Source: Paraglomus occultum
Lineage: Eukaryota > Glomeromycota > Glomeromycetes > Paraglomerales > Paraglomeraceae
Direction of reading: 5' to 3'
Length of the DNA stretch: 18,656 bases
NCBI GenBank assembly: GCA_910592205.1
Contig: CAJVPJ010000708.1
Span: 1-18,656 of the forward strand
The notes under the pieces were generated by a model, which saw nothing but the letters and a program-made list of their open reading frames with translations, made no database searches and was not told the DNA's origin. Shown piece by piece: positions 1 to 9,469 of this stretch (positions within the stretch are counted from its first letter, which is position 1; each line of letters begins with the position of its first letter). The position numbers and the translations under genes were made by a program.

Positions 1-73
1 ATTATACCGATAAACTCGTTATACCGATGCAAATGGCCGGTGCCACTCGTATCGGTATAAAGAGGTTTGACTG
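1..73 (-). mobile_element. End of a pogo/Tigger-like DNA transposon (truncated by the window edge)
   Basis: Read on the minus strand from position 73, the sequence begins CAGTCAAACCTCTTTATACC, very close to the terminus of the complete MITE at 16986-17096 and to the general CAGTCGAACCTCNTTATA end of pogo/Tigger-type elements. The TA at 74-75 would be one copy of the target duplication. Inside the end, the 10-mer TTATACCGAT occurs directly at 2-11 and 19-28 and inverted at 51-60 (ATCGGTATAA), a pattern expected of transposase-binding sites. No transposase is visible and the other end lies outside the window. Family assignment rests on terminus resemblance and TA target only. Confidence 0.6.
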
Positions 74-75
74 TA

Positions 76-474
76 CTCCTAAAAATTAAGTCGATCATGG
101 GCTGCGGACTCACCACGGCAACTCAAACCCGATACTACCGCGGAGCACGGAGGAAGATTTTATCACATGATTGCTGCGGCCGATTCCTCGTCCGTAACAG
201 TACTAAGAAAAAGTAAAAATTTCAGATCCCATTTAGTGTAGTGATTGTATCCAATAAATGCAGCTGATTATAGAGTGTTTTAGTACTAATTTCTATCTGC
301 TGCAGTTAATGTATGTCCAATAAAATATACAATAAGATATGTTGTGTGGCAGATATTATAATTCTGAAATTTGAAACACAGTTCAAAAAGAATATCTCAC
401 TGTCTAACTCATGTTCTTAGAGTATTAATCCATTATCTCTTCTCTCTCTCACTTTCTCTAGCTTTCCCATGTTC
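76..474. other. Non-coding stretch with one tiny ORF and start of CT-rich tract
   Basis: This stretch lies between the transposon end and the stop codon of the kinase-Sel1 gene, so it should include that gene's 3' UTR. A 39-codon plus-strand ORF runs from the ATG at 97 to the TAA at 214-216; its start reads MGCG and it is basic. Nothing supports it as a gene apart from locally higher GC at about 100-200. No clear minus-strand AATAAA signal is visible. Confidence 0.4.
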
Positions 475-529
475 TCAGTTATTAAATACTCTATCTCCCT
501 CTCTCTCCCTCTCTCTCATGTTCTCAATT

Positions 530-580
<51 letters not shown>

Positions 581-3500
581 ATCTCTCTCAATTTCTCAAT
601 TAGTCTCTCTCTCTCTATCTCTCTCAATTTCTCAATTAGTCTCTCTCTCTCTCCCCCCCACTCTTCCTCTCTCTCTATCTCTCTCAATTTCCCAATTAGT
701 CTCTTTCTCTCCCTCCACCACTCTTCCTCTCTCTCTTCCTCTCTTAATGTGGCCTCAATGCTAGTTTTTGCATAATAATACTTATTATTATAGTGTCTTA
801 ACCTTTCCTCAATATCAGTTGCTTTATGATATAGTCTAATTGCCATGTAAGCATTTTTTTCTACTCCAATTCCATATTTATAGCAATAACTCAGGTAATA
901 CTGTGCATTAGCATGTCCTTGATGTGCAGCTTTTTTAGACCACTCAACTGCTTTCTTAGCATTTTTCTCTACTCCAATCCCAAATTGATAACAATAACTG
1001 AGCCTATACTGTGCATAAGCATTTCCTTGTTCAGCAGCTTTTTGATATAGCTCAACTGCCTTTTTAACATCTTTCTCTATTCCAATGCCATATTGATAGC
1101 AAGCACCAAGGTTATTCTGTGCATCTGCATGTCCTTGGCCAGCTGCCTTTTGATACAGTTCAACTGCCTTCTCAACATTTTCAATCCCATATTGATACAC
1201 ATAAGCAATTTGATACTGCACATCAGCAGATTCTTGACCATTCATGAGTATTGGTATGAATACTATTGTTAATATTGCTGCAATCACTAATAAATAAATA
1301 CTAATATTGTGTAAAATACTGGCAATGGAATGTCTTTGTTCAGCTACATTTTTAGTACCTTTTTCTAATTCAAGTCTATAATTATAACAAACACCAAGAT
1401 TATTCTGTGCATTAGCATGCCTATTACTATGTTCAGTTGCTTTTTGATACAGTTCAATTGCTTTTTCAATATTTTTTTCTACTCCAATCCCATTTTGATA
1501 ACAATGGCCAAGGTTGTACTGTGCATTAACATGTTGCTGTTCAGCAGCTTTTTGATACAGTTCAACTGCTTTCTTAGCATCTTTTCCTATTCCAATTCCA
1601 TAATGATAACAAACACCTAGATTATTCTGTGCATTAGCATGTTGTTGTTCAGCAGCTTTTTGATACAGCTCAACAGCTTTTTCATCATCTTTTTCTACTC
1701 CAATGCCATTTTCAAAGTAATAACCAAGACTATCCTGTGCATCAGCATGCTGTTGTTCAGCTGCATTTTGAAACCACTCAACTGCCTTCTCAACATCTTT
1801 CTCTACTGCAATGCCATTTTGATAACAGACACCAAGATTGTACTGTGCATCAGAATGCCCTTGTTTAGCTGCTTCTTGATACAATTCAACTGCCTTCTTG
1901 GCATCTATCATTACTCCCATTCCATTTTGATAACAGACACCAAGGTTATACTGTGCATCAGCATGCCCTTGTTCAACTGCATTTTGATACAGTTCAACTG
2001 CCTTATTAGCATCCTTTTCTACTCCAATTCCATTTTCAAAGCAGTAACCAAGACCATCCTGTGCACCAGCATGTTGTTGTTCAGCTGCATTTTGAAACCA
2101 CTCAACTGCCTTCTCAACATCTTTCTCTACTGCAATGCCATTTTGATAACAGACACCAAGATTGTACTGTGCATTAGCATGCCCTTGTTTAGCTGCTTTT
2201 TGATACCACTCAACTATTTTCTTAACATCTTTCACTACTCCAATTCCATTTTGATAACAAAAACCAAGGTTATACTGTGCATCAGCATGCCCTTGTTCAG
2301 CAGCTTTTTGATACAGTTCAACTGCCTTTTCAGCATCTTTTTCTACTCCAATTCCATGTTGACAATAATCACCAAAATTATTCAGTGCAAAAGCATTATT
2401 TCTTTCTGCTGACAATTTATAACAGTGAGCTGCTTGATGAATATTCCTTTCAACTGATATTTCATATGCATAGGAAAATCCAATCAACCAAAAACATTGT
2501 CCACAACCATCATGGTTCTTGAAACTTTCAACAAAATGGTAATGCTGTTGATACCATCTATTATCATCATGTAGTAACCAGTCTTTAATTGAATCAGCCA
2601 CCTTATCTTGACTTTTCCTTTTTAATATTTCTTCATTGTACCTGCTTGACAACAGGTCAGAAAATGGATGTTCTGAGGACATTATGAGTTGAGATATCAT
2701 GCCAAAAATCTGCTCACATGATGGCCTTCTTTCAGGCTTATCATCCCAACATGCTGAATATAGTGCAACATATTCTTCAGGGGTTCCTGGAAGTGGAGAA
2801 TCCCGACTACCATTTAATCTATAAATTATAATTTCATCCTCTCTCTGGAGCCCATTACATGGTTTCTTCCCACCAGAGATTTCCCATAATACCACCCCCA
2901 AGCTAAATATATCTGACTTTTTATCCCGTCTAGTAGAATGATCATTTAAGCATCTGGGGTCAAGATATGGAAGGGTTCCTTGAATGTTTGAACAGCTTTT
3001 TTGCTGCAAAATCAAGTCCGATAAGCCAAAGTCTATTATCTTCGCCACACCAGCATGAATCAGAATATTTTGGGAAGACTAATAACAAAATTGTAAATTA
3101 AGCTAAATGATATAACATATTAATATAAAAACATTGAGATAGTTACCAGATCTTTATGTAAAATATCAAGTTGATGAAGATATTGCAGTCCGTTAATGAT
3201 ATCAGTACCAAGCTTGCATCTCGTAAGCCAGTTCAATTCGACAGATCTATCTGATAAATAACATTTTAATGAACCGCCGTCAGCATATTCAAAAATCATA
3301 ACATATCTCCCTAGCCGATCTTTTGATTAAGGTAATAAAGACTTTGTTAATATTATATTCCATGGGTTATGTCGCAAATTAAGGGCATTCGACGTTTACC
3401 TTCACTCACTCCGAAAAATCTAATGATGTTCTGGTGGACACCGACCATGCAATGAATCTTCAGCTAAAAACATAAGCAATAAATAATTTAAGTAAACAAT

Positions 3501-3774
3501 AATATGCATCATAATCATTACTATAATTATCAACCTCTTTCACAAAGTTTTCGAACGCCTCATCTTTATCATGTGAATGAATAAGCTTATATGCGATCAT
3601 TCTACGTGTACTAAGTATCCTCCTAGCTTCTGCTCTGAAAACTACGCCATACGCTCCGTGGCCGATGCACTGCGGGTCAATTAGGTCATTGAAAGAATAA
3701 AGCTGGATTCTTCGGTCTTTAATACATTTTCTTAACCATTCTCTACTGTTATTATTAACGGCAACTGAGGCCAT
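475..3774 (-). CDS. Protein kinase fused to a long Sel1-repeat array with internal membrane segment and Glu/Arg tail
   Basis: Four exons on the minus strand: 3774-3535, 3463-3400, 3319-3147 and 3078-475, predicting about 1026 aa. Phases fit exactly (0, 1, 0). The N-terminal kinase (about residues 35-290) shows the glycine loop IGHGAYGVV (37-45), beta3 Lys63, alphaC ending near Glu80, HQNIIRFFGVS, HKD at 156-158 in place of HRD, catalytic-loop Asn163, DFG at 175-177, LPYLDP in place of APE, and SDIFSLGVVLWE. About 15 Sel1 repeats of 36 residues follow (about 350-914), of the AQYNLGVCYQNGIGVEKD type. They are interrupted near 751-771 by a strongly hydrophobic stretch that could span a membrane. 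The last 112 residues are highly charged Glu/Arg/Leu sequence coded by a GA microsatellite. Sel1 repeats normally form solenoids that hold partner proteins, so a scaffolded Ser/Thr or TKL-type kinase is the likely role. The HKD and LDP changes do not remove catalytic Asp, Asn or Lys, so activity remains possible. No partner or pathway can be named. Confidence 0.85.
495..745. repeat. CT/GA microsatellite and degenerate minisatellite inside the kinase-Sel1 coding sequence
   Basis: The purest part is an uninterrupted TC tract at 532-574 (43 bases). Around it a unit containing tctcaatttctcaattagtc recurs with CT-rich spacers. On the minus strand it codes for alternating Glu-Arg and for units such as RLIEKLREIERE. 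At protein level two copies of a 21-residue unit (63 bp) are followed by a shorter copy. The dinucleotide tract is in frame for at least nine Glu-Arg pairs, so length changes not divisible by three would shift the C terminus. Confidence 0.9.
814..2508 (-). repeat. Coding array of about 15 Sel1 (TPR-like) repeats, 108-bp period
   Basis: Each 108-bp unit encodes a 36-residue Sel1 repeat with the pattern A-x-x-x-L-G-x-x-Y-x-x-G-x-G-V-x-K-D-x-x-K-A-V-x-[LW]-[YF]-Q-x-A-A-x-Q. Repeats 3-5 (2289-1966) and repeats 6-8 (1965-1642) are near copies at a 324-bp period, so a three-repeat block was duplicated. The tenth repeat carries two extra residues. The eleventh is truncated just before the hydrophobic insert at 1243-1305, and the twelfth is three residues short. 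Confidence 0.9.
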
Positions 3775-5102
3775 GCTTGTTGCTGTTCCTGTAACAAGTC
3801 TTCATCGTTCTAATATGCAGTCGGGGAATATACCGAAAACGGCAACATGTGATTTGCGTGGTACAGAGTCTAACATGAAAAATACGCCAAACTATTCCTT
3901 TTTTGTAATTGTATGAGCCTCAAACAATTACTGCCCGTTGAGGACTTGCCATGGAATACATATGAAGCGGCAAACAATTACCCATAACCAACAAGTGACT
4001 TTTCACATAATTAGCGGAAATAAATCATATACCGAGTCAATAACTCTCCAAACTGTTTAATAAACATGATGCATAATTGAATAAATTTACCTTGTTATAA
4101 TATGGCCATATGTGTCTTGTTCATTATTTCACGCAGAATTGCATAGATATAGACTATATAAGTGGATACTATTCTCATTCCAAATAAGAATAATCTGTCG
4201 ATCATCGAGTTGCTTATTGTTGGCCATTTACCAGATAATTCTTTATGTCCGCAGATACTCACCTCACGAGACTACATCGCATCGAAATAGTTTACATGCA
4301 GGGCAAAGTCCATATCGGGAATAAAGAGTTTTATTCGCAATCATATGATAATTATGTTTGGTAAATCCAATTATGAGTCAGTTGCGTCTCTCGGGCCATT
4401 TCTTATACCGTTTAAAGTGATTGACATTATTATTGTACGTCTGTTGACGTGGATACCAACATGTTGACTAGAATATACTCACTCTTTCATCACTTCCAAT
4501 AGTTGGCATAATCGTTGTGTTACATCGCACAGCACACTTTAAATCACCCCTCTCCGGCGGCTCATTACCCGACAATTATTTCGAAGTCTGTTCTATGCAA
4601 CCAGGCAGGCAGGTAAAAATAAACCCGGTAAGCAATTTAAGCGCATACTGGACTGGGACACATCACTCTGGTGGTACAAATGTTAACTGTCACTTATTGC
4701 AGAAGAACGCTTTTTCTATCTTGATCAACAAGAGAATATATTTTCAAAGAGCATACATGGAATGCGTACACGAACCAAAAATGAGAGGACAACAATATAT
4801 TACAATCGAATTAAAAAGAAAATGGCTATAAGAAGGTAGTAAAAGTCTAATTGAAGACACATTTGTACATTGATGCGTTAGAGGCGAAAAGAGCCTCTTT
4901 TTTCAACTTTCCCTACTGACGAGGTTATCTTTCTCCCCCCACCCCCGTAGCTAATACGGACTTCTATTCCTAGTTACCGAATCCGACCGCAACACCTAAG
5001 TAGAAAACGATGTAAGATTAACAGTATGAAATCAGACGTTCAAACAGTCTAAGCAGCAAGTCGCTAAACAATCTGATTATCGATTAACATGATGATCCAA
5101 TC
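3775..5102. other. Intergenic region between two minus-strand genes; no supported gene
   Basis: It should contain the promoter of the kinase-Sel1 gene (near 3775) and the 3' UTR of the membrane-anchored gene (near 5100). Short open frames at 4112-4324 and 4517-4831 have no ATG at their start (both open with GTG) and show no recognizable domain. A small hairpin, CCTCAA...TTGAGG, lies at about 3916-3941. I saw no tRNA, rRNA or repeat array. Confidence 0.5.
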
Positions 5103-6441
5103 TCACATTCTCTCGTTCATCTCCCCAATCCACTTACCAACAGTAAGCAGAACCATCACGACAAGAATGAGTGTTATAAAAGCAACACTCCAAAGCTTTG
5201 ACGTTGGTTTGCCGGACTCGTCCAACCATGGCTGAGACCAACCAGAAAGTTTACCTACGAGGAGAAAGGTCGGGGAGTCCGTTGATTAGTATGGGAAGCA
5301 GAGGGAGATTGATATTTCGCTGACGGCTTAATTCCATCCATTTTTCACCTGGTATGCGATCACCTTCGGTCGGCTTTCGTTTCGTAAAAACGCCTTCTCT
5401 CTCCGTCTTACTTACAATCTCCCAACTCTCTCTGATGGTTTTTATGTCTTTTGTATTCACGATTATGTCATCTCTTCGTTGGAACATGCTACTGAAAAGG
5501 TGCTTCTCGTGGATCGATTGGGAAACCTTTTCCGGGTCAACGCTCGTAGGTTTACTTCTAATGTTATCGTTAATTGACGTAGGCCTGCTCGAATATACTG
5601 TTCTATCCCTCGGTTTGTTACCCTGAATACTGCTTCGTTTATCTGTTTTACTTATTTGACCACTCCTCAACTTCTCTATCACATGTATTTCACTCATACT
5701 CTCTTGTTCTTTGAAAGCGCTAATCCCCTTTTCCATACTTTTTCTTATGTTATCCTCTTCGCTCTGCTGATTTTCCATATCTCCACCACTGTGATCAACT
5801 TTATCACTCTCACTGTCTTTATCGATTCCCTCAACAATGTCCAAATTCCCATATGTACTGTCGATAATCACATCGCATGCCTTATTCTCTTGCCCGTCTA
5901 CGACAAACGTAGAGCTAGCCACCGTACGCTCTGCATAATTGTTTCTTGCGACGATGGGAACTCCACGTAATTCGCCATGGGCTGCAAGAACCTCGGGATA
6001 TACGTTCATTAGACGTTGTTGCGTCGGATATGATGCGAGAAGCGCTGGTGGAATGGATGGTATTGGAGGTGACAGATGTGATGGCAGTGAGTCGGGAGAC
6101 GGAGGCGATTGCGTCGAGTATGGGTACAGAGGTGGAGAGGGTGGTATGGTCAATATTGATGGATAGATGAAGGAGAATGGTGAAAATAAGGATGATGCTT
6201 CGGAAGACGATGATTCGGCTGCAGAGAGTCGACCCAGTGATCGTGATTGTCGACGAGATTGTGGACTGGCTAGCGGACTAGACAGTGACCCGCCCGCGGT
6301 TGATATAAAAGAACTTGCTATGGATTGAGGTTCAAACAATGAATGTGTCGATTGTCGTTTCGTGTCGTGTACAATGTTATACGTAGTCGTACTACGTATA
6401 TTATTGTATATTGTGTTATCTGCTGATGAGCCGTCGTCCAT
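5103..6441 (-). CDS. Pro/Ser-rich protein with predicted C-terminal membrane anchor, function unknown
   Basis: Exon 1 runs 6441-5349 and exon 2 runs 5254-5103, predicting 414 aa. The unspliced frame would stop at 5250 after 396 codons. However, a good acceptor (CTTTCTCCTCGTAG) preceded by a branch-like ATACTAATC lies just upstream, and either of two phase-1 donors (CCAG/GTGAAA at 5349/5348, or GAAG/GTGATC slightly upstream) joins exon 1 to a frame containing SKLWSVAFITLILVVMVLLT. This is a clear membrane helix (about residues 386-403) followed by a short polar end. The first 140 residues are rich in Ser and Pro, with RRQSRS-type basic phosphosite motifs. The middle is charged and probably disordered. 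No known domain was recognized. The topology suggests a tail-anchored or single-pass protein with a large cytosolic region. A second donor (GTAAGT in the codons after the helix) could give a different last few residues. Confidence 0.65.
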
Positions 6442-6523
6442 AGTCTACAGGTACGAAGAATAAAAGCGATCCTTTTTTGCAGTTCACTGAATGTAAACAA
6501 GCATTTACAATGTATGATATTAG

Positions 6524-6536
6524 TATATATATATAT
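6524..6536 (-). promoter_or_regulatory. TATA-like element upstream of the Pro/Ser-rich membrane gene
   Basis: A 13-base alternating TA tract lies about 85 bases upstream of the minus-strand ATG at 6441. Position and composition fit a TATA element, but alternating TA is common in AT-rich DNA, so this is tentative. Confidence 0.3.
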
Positions 6537-9400
6537 CGCTTATATTTTCCAACAACGGTCTAGCCAATGCGGCGGCAAAATAACCTGAGAGTTATTACGT
6601 TCTGGAGTCTTTCAATAATCTTGCAAATTTTAGATATTGTCCATGAAAACAATAGCAGGACGTCAAAGCGAGACAAATTCGGACGGTATACATCATCTGC
6701 CTTATAGTAGGTCAAATCGGACGTCGTGAGTAATTGACTTTTTTGCAACTTTATTTGGAGGAGGAAAGCTATTGGAACAATTCTAGTCGATTGCCTGTTG
6801 AGGGATCGATCGTAGTTGAGCTATTAATAGCATTGTTACGTATCGTGAATCATGCTGAGGCAAGAGAGTGGGGTGGGAGTGGTTCTGCTTATTAGACTGT
6901 CACAAACGTCGAGGTAAATGACTATTCGGTGATTAGTATGGGCATTTCAGGTCTTTTTCAGGGAACCATATAGATGGTTAAGCTTTTTTTTTTCCTTGCG
7001 CCAGAATATGGAATAAAGGTCATGACTTCTTTGGCGTGTAATGAAGATTTATAATGGAAAATAGACATAAGTAAATTGATTTGAAACTTGTTATAACTAG
7101 AATGATTCAGTACCATATATATACATAGAGCAAACCTTATAGTCTTCTTATTTTAATTATGAAATTCGATAACATATCTTAATCATGCCATCTTAATTAG
7201 TTTGCCGCCATTTTACATTCGCGCGCCACTCAAGCCTCCCAACCCAAGAAAGAGAGGGATTGCATTAACATTAACGAGACTTTTCTAAAAAGAGTCTGCT
7301 AAACAGATTAGACAGACGCATTTTTCAGGTACAAACATTTTCATACCTCAAGGCTCCCTAATAAAGTTCATACCCCTTATTGCGCACATGTTGATTACAT
7401 TGAGCCCTTGTTTGTTCACATGTATGAATTCCAAGAACGGAATTCTAAAGAACAATGTAAACTCACTGTCGATCGGTCATAATGCAATACATTACCCTGC
7501 ATTGGCCATGTTATATCGATCGAACGCAAATGGTGAAGAACGCAGCAGTCATCCTTTTCACGGATAAATTATTGGTTTTCAGGAGACATTAAGATTAGCG
7601 AATCGTATAACTAGCAACTCTGTAGCCTATCATTTAAACGCTCAGTTATTAATTATGGTTTTTGTGAGACCAAAACCATGAATATTTACATGTAATCTAC
7701 ATGTGTATCTACATGCATATTTGCAATGTATACTACCATATGTATATATCATCATGAATCTTTTTCTTATAAACAGAAACTAGATTAAGGTTCTAATTTC
7801 ATAATAGTTTTTTAGTTAGAGTTACGTTTTCACGGCACTTTTAATGGGGGGTTTGAATGAAATTGACTCAAACATGATTGACATCCTGCATATATACAAC
7901 ATCGTGAATTCATATCTCCTGAACGATTATATGTATATGACCATCTTGCTTGCCTTGATACTTGATTCTACCCGTTACGTGCGACTACATACAGAATACT
8001 ACGGGGAAAGACGAATAGAACAACGTCTGTAGATCAGTTTTGGCGCCTTAACGTTGCATGCGTTGTATCTCAGTTGGGAACCTGTCTTAGTCTGAACTGA
8101 GTAACTGAGTTTGAAATTGAGACACAACACATGTTATATCCAAGGATCAATCATAACCGACACAAGTTTCAATGTTGAACACGAAGCGTGCTTATTTCTC
8201 ATCTTGGTGACAAGCAATGTTTTTACAATTTCTCTCGTACGCGTACGAAAAGTCTTCAAAAATTTAACAATTTGTTAATAATTAAACTCAATGTGTACCG
8301 AATATGTCTTTTATTCAATTTTCACATACTGATAATCAATTGAAAAAAATCAAGAACCGATATACACCAGATTTTGTTAGAATAAGAACAACTGGTGTGT
8401 ACGTGCAGAGTCGAGTTTGCCGGAGAAATAATAGTGCTAAAATATTTCTCTCGAGAAACTATTTTACATAATGCTTGTAAAGGAATCGACACCAGCCCTT
8501 GATAAAGAAATAATTGATAGGCCTCGATAAATTTTCTTTACAGAGCATAAACATTATCCTTCATCGTAGTGAGGTGGTGCATTATTGGCGTTAACTTATT
8601 ACTTAATGCATAATCCACAACAACATTATAACATTAATTGTAGTGACCAAAGCGTAGCAATCGCTTCTCTATAAGTGCAGTCTATTAACGTACCAATTAT
8701 GCGTGATTTTTCAATCAACAAATATGCAGTAAGTAGCAATGGTGAATCCATCCAAGCACAGTGTTTTGAACATAATCTCTATATTTGGAAGTAAATTTTA
8801 ATCAAAATTTGAACAAGAATGTTGTTATTACCAAAAATCACGGGCATATTTCCTATGTTCTAATGAACAAAATACGCCGATTGATCGAAACCTAAAGTTT
8901 ATGAAAATATTTGTTATTCTTTTTCGAATCTTAAAAACAGGAGAACAACATATTTTAAGCCAGTTAGTCCAGACGCAACAAGTTATAAACATGTACACTT
9001 TAAGGAATAGTTTTAAACTAAGCGTTGACAGTGCAGCGCAATCTTACTTGGTTTAACTTGAAAACGTGACTGTCAAAATAATGCTATTTGTGTGACAGTT
9101 CGATGTTCTATTTGTCGTTCTAAGTAATACACTTCACTTGTTATTATACAGCAATGCGCGGTTCTGTCAATTATTAACAATACTTTATTTAATCTTTACG
9201 CTCGAAACTTGTTTAAATTATTCTAGGCAATCAACTTTTTAAATTAGCCGCGTCCGAGAGAAATGCGTTTCTTAATGTAGCAAAAAGGTTCTACGTTTTC
9301 TATTGTTTTCCAAGCAAGAGTTTGGCTTTGCCAAATTGACGTATCTATTTTTCCCTTACACAATACGAACTTGACAAACTAGTGCCACAAGCGTAATACA
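6537..9400. other. Long intergenic region between divergent genes; no supported gene
   Basis: About 2.9 kb separates the divergently transcribed membrane-anchor gene and the tandem N-lobe kinase gene. The only open frames (for example 7844-8032 and minus 6560-6748) are about 60 codons long, without domains, and close to chance expectation. Structures seen: a perfect 14-bp palindrome at 8235-8248, a tandem AACTGAGT pair at 8095-8110 preceded by an inverted partner at 8069-8075, and an EcoRI-like inverted pair GAATTCC...GGAATTC at 7426-7445. No RNA gene was recognized. Confidence 0.5.
8235..8248. repeat. Perfect 14-bp palindrome TCGTACGCGTACGA
   Basis: The 14 bases are identical to their reverse complement and unusually GC-containing for this AT-rich spacer. 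It could be a binding site for a dimeric factor. A chance palindrome is not excluded. Confidence 0.4.
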
Positions 9401-9469
9401 ATGATTGAGAACGGAGGATTTCTGTCTCTCCCCGGAATTGCTACTTGGCATGCATTTCAAATACAATGA
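9401..9469 (+). promoter_or_regulatory. Candidate upstream ORF overlapping the kinase start codon
   Basis: An ATG at 9401 opens a 22-codon frame (beginning MIENGG) that ends in TGA at 9467-9469. The stop overlaps the first in-frame ATG of the main gene (9466) in the arrangement A-TGA-TG. If 9401 lies in the transcript, ribosomes would finish the short frame exactly at the main start, a layout that permits reinitiation control. The transcript start is unknown, so this is only a candidate. Confidence 0.35.

Noticed and set aside
371-775. Plus-strand frame of 134 codons rich in Ser-Leu
   Set aside because: It is the opposite-strand reading of the GA microsatellite and Sel1-gene tail; low-complexity composition explains it.
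1200-1375. Possible intron removing the hydrophobic segment of the Sel1 array
   Set aside because: A GTACTA...CAAG pair exists, but removal would delete most of a Sel1 repeat without restoring the pattern, and the donor is poor; kept as coding, with RNA-seq named as the check.
1417-2522. Plus-strand frames rich in Phe, Ile and Cys opposite the Sel1 array
   Set aside because: They are antisense shadows repeating with the 108-bp Sel1 period; the minus strand has clear domains.
4517-4831. 104-codon plus-strand open frame
   Set aside because: It opens with GTG, not ATG, has no recognizable motif, and lies in AT-rich spacer; length is within chance for this window.
5354-6170. Several plus-strand frames opposite the Pro/Ser-rich gene
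   Set aside because: They overlap a longer minus-strand gene with sensible composition and a supported splice to a membrane helix.
7844-8032. 62-codon plus-strand ORF with an ATG
   Set aside because: No domain, no homology pattern, and no clear promoter; near chance length.
8363-8402. Hairpin around ACACCAG...CTGGTGT
   Set aside because: Only about 7-8 paired bases with a long loop; such structures are expected by chance in several kilobases of AT-rich DNA.
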